DNA of 64,000 bases from Streptomyces sp. NBC_00370 (GCF_036084755.1 NZ_CP107968.1:2858501-2922500), one strand, 5' to 3'; shown: positions 18,460 through 27,385, numbered from the stretch's first letter. A program made the numbers and translations. The notes: a model not told the origin generated them from the letters alone.

Positions 18460-19269
18460 CTACGCGGCGGCGAAGGCCGGCGCGGTCAGCGCCGTCATCC
18501 GCGCCGCGATCCGGGCGGCGTCGGCGCGCGGCAGGCTGTCCGCGATCGAGCCGTCGGCGAGGAAGAGGACCCGGTCCGCGTAGGCGGCGGCCGCCGGGTC
18601 GTGGGTGACCATGACGACCGTCGCGCGCAGGGTGTCCACGGCGTCCCTGAGCAGGGTGAGCGTCTCGGCGGCCGTGGTGGTGTCGAGCGCCCCGGTCGGC
18701 TCGTCGGCGAAGAGCACGTCGGGACGGGCGACGAGCGCGCGGGCGATGGCGACGCGCTGCTGCTGTCCGCCGGACAGTTCCGAGGGGCGGCGGTGCGCCT
18801 TGTCGCCGAGGCCGACCTGGGCCAGCACCTCCGAGGTGCGGCGCCGGTCGGGGCGGTGTCCTGACAGCCGTACGGGCAGGTCGACGTTCTCCTGGACGGT
18901 GAGCGCGGGCAGCAGGTTGAAGGCCTGGAAGACGAAGCCGAGCCGGGTGCGGCGCAGGACGGTGAGTTCGTTCTCACTCATGCCCGTGATGTCGGTGCCG
19001 CCGAGCCGTACGGATCCGGAGGTGGGGCGGTCGAGCCCGGCGGCGCACTGCAGGAACGTGGACTTGCCCGACCCCGAGGGGCCCATGACGGCGGTGAACG
19101 TGCCGCGCGGCAGGGCGAGGTCGATGCCGCGCAGGGCGTGCACGGCGTTGGCGCCTTTGCCGTACTGCCGCCGTACGTCGACGAGTTCGACCGCCGGGGC
19201 GTGCCGGGCGTCGGGGGTGCCGTACTGCTGGTCGGAGCCGGTGCCGGTACGTGCGCGCCGCAGTCCCAT
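18460..19269 (-). CDS. ABC transporter ATP-binding protein (MacB/LolD type), no partner permease
   Basis: 269 aa. Walker A GPSGSGKST near residue 63, Q-loop FQAFNLLPALTV, signature LSGGQQQRVAIARAL, Walker B DVLFADEPTGALD, and H-loop VVMVTHDPAAAAYADR. These features match the MacB/LolD/FtsE-like class that normally works with an FtsX-type permease for export of lipids, peptides or drugs. No permease is next to it: the downstream gene is an HD hydrolase and the upstream gene is divergent. AGAAGGCGG precedes the ATG. Confidence 0.92.
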   Translation of the reverse strand: MGLRRARTGTGSDQQYGTPDARHAPAVELVDVRRQYGKGANAVHALRGIDLALPRGTFTAVMGPSGSGKSTFLQCAAGLDRPTSGSVRLGGTDITGMSENELTVLRRTRLGFVFQAFNLLPALTVQENVDLPVRLSGHRPDRRRTSEVLAQVGLGDKAHRRPSELSGGQQQRVAIARALVARPDVLFADEPTGALDTTTAAETLTLLRDAVDTLRATVVMVTHDPAAAAYADRVLFLADGSIADSLPRADAARIAARMTALTAPAFAAA

Positions 19270-19411
19270 GGTGGAGTCCGCCTTCTCTCGCCGGCTTCGC
19301 TTCGCCGATTCTGTGTGCCTTCGACGCTAGAGAACGCGCAGGTCCGCGGCCATGGAGTCCCCCGGCGGACCCGGGGTGGGGCTACCCCCAGGACCGGTTT
19401 TCAGAGTTGCG

Positions 19412-19459
19412 GAGTAAATCCTTTGGTAAACTAACCTTTGGCGTAGACTTGACTATTCG
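19412..19459 (+). promoter_or_regulatory. AT-rich divergent control region with CCTTTGG direct repeat
   Basis: CCTTTGG occurs at 19420-19426 and 19435-19441, with GGTAAACTAACC between them. A -10-like TAGACT follows at 19444-19449. It serves the antiporter gene and possibly also the divergent ABC gene. Confidence 0.35.
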
Positions 19460-20755
19460 TTGACCTTGCATGCCCTGTACGGGAGGATTGAGCCCATCGG
19501 ACACGCAGAGACCCTCATAGCCATGGGCGGCGCCTTCCTCGCTGCCGCCCTGCTCGCCCGCCTCGGCAGCCGTATCGAACTGCCCACCATCCCGCTGTTC
19601 ATCCTGGCCGGGATTCTCCTCGGTCCGCACACCCCCGGCATCGTGCTGGTCTCCGACCCGCACGACCTCGAAATGCTCTCGGCCCTCGGCCTGGTGCTGC
19701 TGCTCTTCTACCTCGGTCTTGAGTTCCACATGGACGATCTCAAGACCGGCGGGCGCAAGATGGCGCTCGCCGGAGGCACCTATCTCGCGCTGAACGTCGG
19801 CGCGGGGCTCGGTTTCGGCTTCGCCCTCGGCTGGGGCATGTCGGAGGCGCTGGTGCTGGCGGGAGTGCTCGGTATCTCGTCGTCCGCCATCGTGACCAAG
19901 GTGCTGGTCGACCTCGGCCGGATCGGCAATCCGGAGACGAAGCCGATCCTCGGCATCATCGTCGTCGAGGACATCTTCCTGGCGCTCTATCTCGCCGCGC
20001 TCCAGCCGATCCTGTCCGGCGCGACCAGTTTGCAGGCCGCGCTGATGGACGGCGGGAAGGCGTTCGGGTTCCTGCTGCTGCTGGCGCTGGCGGCCCGGTT
20101 CGGCACGAAGGTCATCGGCCGGCTGATGAACACGAAGGACGACGAACTGCTCGTCATCTCCTTCCTCGGCGCCGCCGTGTTCGTCGCGGGCGTCTCCGAG
20201 TGGTTCGGGGTCGCCGACGCCATCGGCGCCTTCATGGTCGGTCTGATGCTCGGCAGTACGACGTCGGGCGAGCGGATCCGCAAGCTCGTCCACCCGCTGC
20301 GGGACGCGTTCGGCGCGATCTTCTTCTTCGGCTTCGGACTCTCGATCAACCCGGGGGATCTGCCGAGCGTGCTCTGGCCGGTGCTGGCGGCGGTCGGGGT
20401 GACCCTCGCGATGAACGTCTTCGCCGGTCTCGCGGCTGCGCGGGTCTACCGCTTCGGCGCGGGCCAGGCGGCGAACATCTCGACCACGCTGCTGGCGCGC
20501 GGCGAGTTCGCCCTGATCCTCGCGACGATGGCAGCGGCGGCGGGCCTGGACCCCCGACTGGCGCCGTTCATCGCGGGCTACGTCCTGGTGCTGGCCGTCC
20601 TCGGCCCCCTGGCCGCCGGCCGATCGGCCTGGCTGGCCCGGATCCTCCCGGGCTCCGCCTTCAGCCGCGCGGCCACGCCGGAGTTGGGCGCGGAGCCGAC
20701 GACGGAACCGCTGCCGGAGCCTGAGCCGCTGGAAACGTCCCGACGGTCCGGGTGA
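19460..20755 (+). CDS. Cation:proton antiporter (CPA2 / KefB-type)
   Basis: Monovalent cation/H+ exchanger with 11-13 membrane spans filling the whole protein; no TrkA-N domain is attached. Conserved family features are FILAGILLGPHTPG, LLLFYLGLEFHMDDL, GISSSAIVTKVLVD and IGAFMVGLMLGS. The start is unclear: TTG 19460 opens the frame (431 aa), a strong GGGAGG at 19481-19486 has no standard in-frame start codon at proper distance, and the first ATG (19523) would cut into the first span. The C-terminus is a Pro/Glu-rich tail. It is convergent with the SpoIIE phosphatase gene. Confidence 0.88.
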   Translation: MTLHALYGRIEPIGHAETLIAMGGAFLAAALLARLGSRIELPTIPLFILAGILLGPHTPGIVLVSDPHDLEMLSALGLVLLLFYLGLEFHMDDLKTGGRKMALAGGTYLALNVGAGLGFGFALGWGMSEALVLAGVLGISSSAIVTKVLVDLGRIGNPETKPILGIIVVEDIFLALYLAALQPILSGATSLQAALMDGGKAFGFLLLLALAARFGTKVIGRLMNTKDDELLVISFLGAAVFVAGVSEWFGVADAIGAFMVGLMLGSTTSGERIRKLVHPLRDAFGAIFFFGFGLSINPGDLPSVLWPVLAAVGVTLAMNVFAGLAAARVYRFGAGQAANISTTLLARGEFALILATMAAAAGLDPRLAPFIAGYVLVLAVLGPLAAGRSAWLARILPGSAFSRAATPELGAEPTTEPLPEPEPLETSRRSG

Positions 20756-20772
20756 GGCGCGGCATTCCCGGC

Positions 20773-21918
20773 TCAGGCCTCGCGGCAGATCAGCAGCAGG
20801 GCTCTGTCGTCGTTCACGTTCTTCGCCACCGCCTCGATCAGATGCCAGGCCGCGCCCTCGAAGCCCGCCGTCACATAGCGGTCGGCCTCGCCCGTGAGGC
20901 GGTCCACGCCTTCGGAGAGGTCGCGGCCGGGGATCTCCACCAGGCCGTCGGTGAACAGCATCAGTACGTCGCCGTGCGCCAACGAGCCCTTGACCGCGTC
21001 GAACTGGGCTCCGTCGTAGACACCCAGCAGCGGGCCCTCGCCCGACTTCTCCTCCCAGCGACCGCTTCCCGCGTGCAGTTGCAGGGCGGGCAGATGTCCC
21101 GCCGAGAGGAGTTCGTAGTCGCCCGAGTCGAGGTCGAGTACGAGGTGGATGGAGGTGGCGAAGCCCTCGTCCCAGTCCTGCCGGAGCAGATAGCCGTTGG
21201 CCGCCGGGAGGAAGCCGTGCGAGGGGAGCGAGCCGAGCAGACCGCCGAACGCGCCCGACAGGAGCAGGGCGCGGGAGCCCGCGTCCATACCCTTGCCCGA
21301 GACGTCGGTGAGGACGACTTCGAGCGTCCGGCCGCCGTTGGTGCGGGCGGCGACCACGAAGTCACCGGAGAAGGACTGGCCGCCCGCCGGGCGCAGCGCC
21401 ATCTCGCGGTGCCAGCCCTCCGGCAGCCGGGGCAGCGCGCTCTGTACGCGGATACGTTCCCGCAGGTCGAAGAGCATCGTCCCGCCGCGCCGCCACGGCA
21501 CCCCGACCCTGGCCCTGAACTGGGCGATGAGCAGCCCGAAGAGACCGCAGGCGGCGACCACGAGCACGGTGCCGGGGGTGACGCGTGAGGCGCCTTCGTC
21601 GTACGGGCCGAGGACTATCGATTCGACGATGAGCGCCACGGCGGACGCCGCGTACAGCGCGAGCAGGCTCGCCGGGCGCAGCAACAGCCCGCCGGCCACG
21701 ATCGGCAGGACCAGCGCGGCGGGCGCGCACCAGACCGGGACGGCGAGGGTGGTGACGGTGATGGCCGGGATGAAGAGCAGCAGCCCGATGAAGGCGATCC
21801 AGTCGGAGCCGTCACCGCGGAAGTAGTCGACCCCGGATTTGCGCACGACGTTGCGGACCCGGTGCAGTCGCCTGCGCATCCGGGCCGAAAACGAGTCCGC
21901 TCCCGCGACACCGGCCAT
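20773..21918 (-). CDS. Membrane-anchored PP2C-type protein phosphatase (SpoIIE domain)
   Basis: 381 aa. The N-terminal part contains about five membrane spans (residues 45-150). The SpoIIE/RsbU-like catalytic domain occupies about 190-380, with the metal-binding motifs GGQSFSGDFVVA, LTDVSGKGMDAG and MLFTDGLVE. Such phosphatases act on anti-sigma-factor antagonists and control alternative sigma factors; Streptomyces has many. No PAS, GAF or kinase domain is attached, so input would come through the membrane region. No partner anti-sigma gene is adjacent. Confidence 0.92.
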   Translation of the reverse strand: MAGVAGADSFSARMRRRLHRVRNVVRKSGVDYFRGDGSDWIAFIGLLLFIPAITVTTLAVPVWCAPAALVLPIVAGGLLLRPASLLALYAASAVALIVESIVLGPYDEGASRVTPGTVLVVAACGLFGLLIAQFRARVGVPWRRGGTMLFDLRERIRVQSALPRLPEGWHREMALRPAGGQSFSGDFVVAARTNGGRTLEVVLTDVSGKGMDAGSRALLLSGAFGGLLGSLPSHGFLPAANGYLLRQDWDEGFATSIHLVLDLDSGDYELLSAGHLPALQLHAGSGRWEEKSGEGPLLGVYDGAQFDAVKGSLAHGDVLMLFTDGLVEIPGRDLSEGVDRLTGEADRYVTAGFEGAAWHLIEAVAKNVNDDRALLLICREA

Positions 21919-22025
21919 TGTTGTGGACCCTATCGATCCGGTCGCCCGTCGTGCAGGGGGACCCCCATGACATTGTGTTCGAAATCGGGTCGCCTTGTCA
22001 CCGTAACCCCTGGTACTGATGGCAT

Positions 22026-23261
22026 ATGACCAAAGAGCTGCGGGTGCTGCGCACGTCGGAATGGGACCGTTGGTACGAGGCGTTCTTGCTCGCCTTCGGC
22101 GGGGCCGGGGAGTCCGCCGAGGAACAGGCGCTGTGGGCAGGACTGGCGGAGCACGACCGCTTCATCGGCGTCTGGGACGGCGACGAATGCGTGGGTACGG
22201 CAGGGGCGTTCAGCTTCCGGGTGACCGTGCCCGGCGGCGCTTCGGTGCCCGCCGCCGGCGTGACCATGGTGAGCGTGGGGGCGACGCACCGGCGGCAGGG
22301 CGTGCTCACGTCGATGATGCGCCGGCAGCTCGACGACGTACGGGAGTGGGGCGAACCGCTCGCGGTGCTGACCGCGTCGGAGCCGCCGATCTACGGGCGG
22401 TTCGGGTACGGCGCCGCGACGCAGAAGCTCTCGCTGGACATCGACTCGTCGCGGGTGCGGGTCGACGCACCGCTGGGGACCGACGGCGTACGGCTGCGCC
22501 GCGCGCGGTCCACCGATCCGGAGGTGCAGCGTGTCTGTGAGGAGCTGTACGCGGCGGACGTCGCTGTCCGCCCCGGTATGACGGCCCGCACGGCCGGGTG
22601 GGACCGGGTGCAGTTCTTCGACCCCGCGGACGACCGGCACGGCAAGTCGGCGTCGCAGTGCGTGCTGGCCGAACGGGACGGCGAGAGCGTCGGGTTCGTG
22701 CTGTTCCAGACCAAACCGGAGTTCGACACCAGAGGGCCCAAGGGCACGGTCCATCTCCATCATCTGCACGCGCGGGACGCGGCGGCGTACGCGGCGCTGT
22801 GGCGCTTCCTCTTCGACATCGATCTGACGTCCACGGTCAGCGTGAACAACCGCCCGGCCGACGACGCGATCCAGCATCTGGTCTCCGACGTGCGGCGCAG
22901 CAGCATGCTGCTGCGGGACGGGCTGTATGTGCGGCTCGTCGAGGTGGGTGCGGCGCTCGAAGCCCGCACGTACCAGGCGCCGGTGGATGTGGTGATCGAG
23001 GTCGAGGACAGCTTCTGCCCCTGGAACGAGGGGCGTTGGCGGCTCTCCGGTGACGCGAAGGGCGCGTCCTGCGAGCGCACGGCCGATCCGGCGGAGCTGT
23101 CCCTCTCGGCGCGGGAGCTGGGCGCCGCCTATCTGGGCGGGGTGACGCTGTCGTCGCTGGCTCGGGCCGGCCGGGTGCGGGAGCTGCGGGAGGGCGCGCT
23201 GGCCGCCGCTTCGCCCGCGTTCGCCTCGGACATCGCGCCCTGGCTGCCGCACGGCTTCTGA
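22026..23261 (+). CDS. Eis-like GNAT acetyltransferase
   Basis: 411 aa. The three-part architecture of Eis (enhanced intracellular survival) is visible: an N-terminal GNAT fold with the acetyl-CoA loop VGATHRRQGVLTSMM, a second degenerate GNAT lobe starting around VRVDAP, and a C-terminal SCP2-like region ending in WLPHGF. In Eis enzymes the C-terminal carboxylate takes part in catalysis. Eis enzymes acetylate amines such as aminoglycosides or lysines; the natural substrate here is unknown. The ATG has no clear Shine-Dalgarno and lies 6 bases after TACTGA. Confidence 0.88.
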   Translation: MTKELRVLRTSEWDRWYEAFLLAFGGAGESAEEQALWAGLAEHDRFIGVWDGDECVGTAGAFSFRVTVPGGASVPAAGVTMVSVGATHRRQGVLTSMMRRQLDDVREWGEPLAVLTASEPPIYGRFGYGAATQKLSLDIDSSRVRVDAPLGTDGVRLRRARSTDPEVQRVCEELYAADVAVRPGMTARTAGWDRVQFFDPADDRHGKSASQCVLAERDGESVGFVLFQTKPEFDTRGPKGTVHLHHLHARDAAAYAALWRFLFDIDLTSTVSVNNRPADDAIQHLVSDVRRSSMLLRDGLYVRLVEVGAALEARTYQAPVDVVIEVEDSFCPWNEGRWRLSGDAKGASCERTADPAELSLSARELGAAYLGGVTLSSLARAGRVRELREGALAAASPAFASDIAPWLPHGF

Positions 23262-23310
23262 ACGGTTCCGGTGAGCGGTTCCGGGCGGCGGGCGGCGGGA
23301 GCCGCTCGGG

Positions 23311-23472
23311 TAGAGTGAGGGCGTCTTCAGACACGTACGACCGAGGAGGTGGGACCCATTACCGCTGGCGCAGGCCGGGTGTCCCTCTCCCACGGCAGCG
23401 CGGTACGTCCGGCGTAGCCGGGCCCGCGCACCGGGGCCGAGGGAGCGCTCGCAGGCTTCCCGAAAGGCTTCC
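23311..23472 (+). promoter_or_regulatory. Leader with strong Shine-Dalgarno and possible ATT-start short ORF
   Basis: After a -10-like TAGAGT (23311-23316) the leader contains GAGGAGGT (23343-23350), then ATT at 23358-23360 eight bases after GGAGG. The ATT opens a 19-codon frame that closes with TAG at 23415-23417, before the methyltransferase ATG at 23473. No standard start codon uses this Shine-Dalgarno. Confidence 0.4.
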
Positions 23473-24267
23473 ATGTCGACCTCACCGTCACCCCTTCCGC
23501 TCTCCGCCGTTGTCACCAGGCTCCGGGCCGCCGGCTGTGTCTTCGCCGAGGACGAGGCGGAGTTGATCCTCTCCACCGCCGCTTCACCCGCCGAACTCAC
23601 CGCGATGGTGGAGCGGCGGGCCGCCGGACTCCCCCTCGAACATGTCCTCGGCTGGGCCGAGTTCTGCGGGCTGCGGATCGCCGTCGACCCCGGCGTCTTC
23701 GTACCGCGCAGGCGCACCGAGTTCCTGGTCCAGCAGGCGGCCGAACTCGCCGGCCCGGGCTCCGTCATCGTCGATCTGTGCTGCGGCTCGGGGGCGCTCG
23801 GCGCCGCGCTCGCCGCGCGCCCCGAACAGCGCGCGGCGGAGCTGTACGCCGCCGACATCGACCCCGTCGCCGTCCGGTGCGCGCGGCGCAATGTGGCGGC
23901 GGCCGGCGGGTCGGTCTACGAGGGCGATCTGTACGATCCGCTGCCCGCGTCGCTCAGGGGCCGGGTCGACGTCCTGCTGGCCAATGTGCCGTACGTGCCC
24001 ACCGAGGAGATCGAACTGCTGCCGCAAGAGGCCCGGGTGCACGAGGCGCGGGTGGCGCTCGACGGCGGCGCGGACGGCCTCGACGTACTGCGCCGCGTGA
24101 CGGCCGAGGCCGCGCGCTGGCTGGCGCCGGGCGGCCATCTGCTGTTCGAGACGAGCGAGCGGCAGACGGCGCGCGCGGTGGCCACGGTCGCGCGCGACGG
24201 TCTCAAGCCACGGGTGGCGGGCTCGGAGGAGCTGTTCGCCACCGTCGTCATCGGCACCCGGGCCTGA
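23473..24267 (+). CDS. PrmC/HemK-like protein N5-glutamine methyltransferase (putative)
   Basis: 264-aa SAM-dependent methyltransferase. The SAM-binding motif I is VIVDLCCGSGALGAAL near residue 95, and the acidic residue of motif II is in YAADIDPVAV. The catalytic NPPY of true PrmC is replaced by NVPYVP, a known variant of a second actinobacterial subfamily. The usual substrates are GGQ glutamines of release factors; the variant may act on another protein. The ATG follows GAAAGGC. The unusual 160-bp leader is described separately. Confidence 0.85.
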   Translation: MSTSPSPLPLSAVVTRLRAAGCVFAEDEAELILSTAASPAELTAMVERRAAGLPLEHVLGWAEFCGLRIAVDPGVFVPRRRTEFLVQQAAELAGPGSVIVDLCCGSGALGAALAARPEQRAAELYAADIDPVAVRCARRNVAAAGGSVYEGDLYDPLPASLRGRVDVLLANVPYVPTEEIELLPQEARVHEARVALDGGADGLDVLRRVTAEAARWLAPGGHLLFETSERQTARAVATVARDGLKPRVAGSEELFATVVIGTRA

Positions 24268-24272
24268 CGTCC

Positions 24273-25106
24273 CTAGTCCCGCTGGCAGTTGGGGCACCAG
24301 AAGAGGTTCCGGGCGGCGAGGGGCGCCGTCCGGATCTCGGTGCCGCACAGCAGGCAGGGCAGCAGCGCCCTGCGGTAGACGTAGACCTCGCCGCCGTGGT
24401 CGTCGACCCGGGGAGGGCGGCCCATCGCCTCGGGGGTGTGTTCGGGGCGGACGGTGTCGATGCGGTTGTTCCGTACGCCTTCGCGCATCAGTCCGATCAG
24501 ATCGGCCCAGACGGCGTGCCACTCGTCGTGGCCGAGGTCCTTGCCGGCGCGGTAGGGGTCGATGCCGTGCCGGAACAGGACCTCGGCGCGGTAGACGTTG
24601 CCGACGCCGGCGATGACCTTCTGGTCCATCAACAGTGCGGCGACGGTGACCCGGGAGCGGGAGATCCGCTCCCACGCCTTCTCGCCGTACGCCTCGGCCG
24701 CTTCGGGATCGTCGGTAGCAGCGCGCAGCGGGTCGGGGCCGAGGCGGTCGTGTATCGCCTGCTTCTCCGGCTCGGTGATCAGGGCGCAGGTGGTGGGGCC
24801 GCGCAGGTCCATGTACGCCGTGTCGTCCGCGATGCGCAGCCGGACGGTGTCCCTGGGCGGCGGGAGCGGCGGGGCGCCGAAGTGCACCTTGCCGAAGAGG
24901 CCGAGATGGACATGGACCCAGCCGGCGCCGCCGAAGCCGAGAAAGAGGTGTTTCCCGTGGGCGTCGGCGCCCTCCATGACCCGCCCGTCGAGCAGCGCCG
25001 CGCTGTCGGAGAACTTGCCCTGCGGGCTGCTGACCCGGACCGGCCGGCCGCCGAAGCGGTCGATGTGGTCCGCGGCGAGACGGTGGATCGTATGCCCTTC
25101 CGGCAC
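24273..25106 (-). CDS. nei: Fpg/Nei family DNA glycosylase (endonuclease VIII type)
   Basis: Base-excision repair glycosylase/AP lyase that removes oxidised bases. Length 277 aa from GTG 25106, which gives the essential N-terminus PEGHTIHR, with Pro2 as nucleophile and Glu3. The helix-two-turn-helix VAALLMDQKVIAGVGNVYRAE lies mid-protein, and the C-terminal zinc finger has CLLCGTEI...CPNCQRD. The frame is open 15 codons further upstream, but that would hide the catalytic Pro. The stop is 5 bp from the convergent methyltransferase stop. Confidence 0.93.
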   Translation of the reverse strand: MPEGHTIHRLAADHIDRFGGRPVRVSSPQGKFSDSAALLDGRVMEGADAHGKHLFLGFGGAGWVHVHLGLFGKVHFGAPPLPPPRDTVRLRIADDTAYMDLRGPTTCALITEPEKQAIHDRLGPDPLRAATDDPEAAEAYGEKAWERISRSRVTVAALLMDQKVIAGVGNVYRAEVLFRHGIDPYRAGKDLGHDEWHAVWADLIGLMREGVRNNRIDTVRPEHTPEAMGRPPRVDDHGGEVYVYRRALLPCLLCGTEIRTAPLAARNLFWCPNCQRD

Positions 25107-25135
25107 GAAGACTCCTGAGCGACGGCGAACTGACG

Positions 25136-25164
25136 GTGCCGCCGGGCGCACGGCCCGGCGGCAC
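25136..25164. terminator. rpiB terminator
   Basis: Perfect 12-bp stem GTGCCGCCGGGC / GCCCGGCGGCAC with a 5-nt loop, about 75 bp after the rpiB stop on the minus strand and 30 bp before the nei start. Confidence 0.65.
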
Positions 25165-25240
25165 GGTGGGACTCGGTGGGGCGAGGCGGGGGCGGGGCGG
25201 GCAGGGAGTGTCCGCCCGGACGAGACCGCGCGGACGCGAC

Positions 25241-25729
25241 CTAGCCCTGCTGCGGGTGGTGCGCGGGGATCGGGGGGAGTTCGCCCGTCGCCTCGTACCG
25301 CTCCAGCATCTCGATCCGGCGCGCGTGGCGTTCGGCGCCCGAGTACGGGGTCTTGAGGAAGACCTCGACGAACGAGGTCGCCTCGTCGAGGCTGTGCATC
25401 CGGCTGCCGACCGCCATCACGTTCGCGTTGTTGTGCTCGCGGCCCAGCTCGGCGGTCTCCTCGCTCCAGGCCAGTGCGGCCCGTACGCCCTTGACCTTGT
25501 TGGCGGCGATCTGCTCGCCGTTGCCCGAGCCGCCGATCACGATGCCGAGGCTGCCCGGGTCGGCAGCGGTGCGCTGCGCCGTGCGCAGGCAGAACGGCGG
25601 GTAGTCGTCCTGGGCGTCGTAGATGTGGGGTCCGCAGTCGACGGGCTCATGGCCGTGGGCCGTGAGCCAGGCGACGAGGTGGGCCTTGAGTTCGAAGCCG
25701 GCATGGTCGGAGCCGAGGTACACGCGCAT
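25241..25729 (-). CDS. rpiB: Ribose-5-phosphate isomerase B
   Basis: Interconverts ribose-5-phosphate and ribulose-5-phosphate in the pentose phosphate pathway. Length 162 aa from ATG 25729 (MRVYLGSDHAGFELK), the classical RpiB N-terminus with the phosphate/ring-binding SDHAG. GIVIGGSGNGEQIAANK is the anion-binding loop. The active-site position is Ser (GGSGNG), where E. coli RpiB has Cys, as is typical for actinobacteria. The frame stays open 25 codons upstream, but the fold begins at this ATG. Divergent from the amino-acid permease. Confidence 0.95.
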   Translation of the reverse strand: MRVYLGSDHAGFELKAHLVAWLTAHGHEPVDCGPHIYDAQDDYPPFCLRTAQRTAADPGSLGIVIGGSGNGEQIAANKVKGVRAALAWSEETAELGREHNNANVMAVGSRMHSLDEATSFVEVFLKTPYSGAERHARRIEMLERYEATGELPPIPAHHPQQG

Positions 25730-25831
25730 GAGGTGAGTGTGGCATGCGCGACGTTGGGTAGCGCTACGGGGTGCCTGGCGCCAGTGCGGTGTCGGCATTG
25801 TCATGTACTGCTCTGGAATAAGGAATCACAT

Positions 25832-27385
25832 ATGGCTCCCCTGCCTACCCCCACGAAGGAAGGCGGAGACCCCACCCAACCTGGGAATCCGCAATCGCCC
25901 GACGGCCTGCGGGCCGGCCTCAAGAACCGCCATCTGTCGATGATCGCGATCGGCGGTGTGATCGGGGCGGGGCTGTTCGTCGGCTCGGGCTCCGGTATCG
26001 CAGCGGCCGGGCCCGCCATCCTGCTGTCGTACGCGCTCGTCGGCGCGATGGTCGTGCTCGTCATGCGGATGCTGGGCGAGATGGCCGCCGCCCAACCGAC
26101 GTCGGGCTCCTTCTCCGCCTACGCCGACCGGGCGCTCGGCCGCTGGGCCGGCTTCTCGATCGGCTGGCTCTACTGGTTCTTCTGGGTCGTGGTGCTGGCC
26201 GTCGAGGCGACGGCCGGCGCGGTGATCCTGGAGGGCTGGGTGCCCGCGGTGCCGCAATGGGCGTGGGCGCTGATCGTCATGGTCGTACTGACCGCGTCGA
26301 ACCTCGCCTCGGTCGCCTCCTACGGCGAGTTCGAGTTCTGGTTCGCGGGTATCAAGGTCGTGGCGATCGGGGCGTTCGTCGTCATCGGGCTGCTGGCCGT
26401 CTTCGGCGTGCTGCCCGGCTCGCACAACGCGGGAGCCGGCTTCAGCCATCTCACCGACACCGGCGGGTTCCTGCCCAAGGGGCCCGGCGCGATCCTGACC
26501 GGGGTGCTGCTGGTCGTCTTCTCCTTCATGGGCAGCGAGATCGTCACGCTGGCCGCGGGTGAGTCGGCGGACCCGCGGGGCGCCGTGTCGAAGGCGACGA
26601 ACAGCGTGATCTGGCGTATCGCGATCTTCTACCTCGGATCGATCTTCGTCGTGCTGACGCTCGTCCCCTGGAACGACAAGTCCATCGAGAAGGACGGCTC
26701 GTACGTGGCGGCCCTCAACTCGATCGGGCTGCCGCACGCGGGCGACATCATGAACGTCATCGTGCTGACGGCCGTGCTGTCCTGTCTCAACTCCGGTCTC
26801 TACACGGCGTCCCGGATGGCGTTCTCGCTGGGACGGCGCAAGGACGCACCCGTGGCCTTCGCCCGGATCAACAAGCGCGGGGTGCCGCAGGTGGCGATCC
26901 TGTCGTCCGTGCTCTTCGGCTTCCTCGCCGTCTGGTTCAACTACCAGTGGCCCGACACGGTGTTCCAGTTCCTGCTCAACTCGTCCGGGGCCGTGGCGCT
27001 CTTCGTGTGGCTGGTCATCTGCTGCACCCAGCTGCGGATGCGCGGCATCATCCTGCGGGAGAACCCGGACAAGCTCGTCGTGCGGATGTGGCTGTTCCCG
27101 TATCTGACCTGGGCGACGATCGTGATGATCGTGTTCGTCCTCGTCTACATGCTCACCGACGACTCCGGGCGCGACCAGGTGCTGCTGTCGCTGCTGGTGG
27201 CGGCGATCGTGGTGGCCGTCGCGCTGGTACGGGACCACCGCAGGCGGCAGAACGGCGGCGCGCCCGGCGCGGGAGCGGCGGGGTCAGCCCTTGCGGTTGA
27301 CGAACGTCCAGGCGGCGGGGAAGGCACCGGTCGCGAGAGCGGCCTTCAGCCCGTCGCCGAGCAGGAAGGGCACAAGGCCGGCTGA
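25832..27385 (+). CDS. Amino acid permease (GABA/aromatic-type APC family)
   Basis: Proton-coupled amino-acid transporter with 12 predicted membrane spans. It shows the APC signature IAIGGVIGAGLFVGSGSGI in span 1 and GEMAAAQPTSGSFSAYA afterwards. Length 517 aa from ATG 25832, with AAGGA upstream. Substrate is not determinable from sequence; GABA or other small amino acids are the usual annotation. The last ~35 residues are a Gly/Glu-rich tail whose coding region overlaps the convergent bioY gene by 102 bp, so the tail may have arisen by stop-codon loss. Confidence 0.93.
   Translation: MAPLPTPTKEGGDPTQPGNPQSPDGLRAGLKNRHLSMIAIGGVIGAGLFVGSGSGIAAAGPAILLSYALVGAMVVLVMRMLGEMAAAQPTSGSFSAYADRALGRWAGFSIGWLYWFFWVVVLAVEATAGAVILEGWVPAVPQWAWALIVMVVLTASNLASVASYGEFEFWFAGIKVVAIGAFVVIGLLAVFGVLPGSHNAGAGFSHLTDTGGFLPKGPGAILTGVLLVVFSFMGSEIVTLAAGESADPRGAVSKATNSVIWRIAIFYLGSIFVVLTLVPWNDKSIEKDGSYVAALNSIGLPHAGDIMNVIVLTAVLSCLNSGLYTASRMAFSLGRRKDAPVAFARINKRGVPQVAILSSVLFGFLAVWFNYQWPDTVFQFLLNSSGAVALFVWLVICCTQLRMRGIILRENPDKLVVRMWLFPYLTWATIVMIVFVLVYMLTDDSGRDQVLLSLLVAAIVVAVALVRDHRRRQNGGAPGAGAAGSALAVDERPGGGEGTGRESGLQPVAEQEGHKAG

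Noticed and set aside
21930..23891. A 653-codon minus-strand frame over the Eis-like gene
   Set aside because: Antisense shadow; it would also cross the leader and start of the methyltransferase gene.
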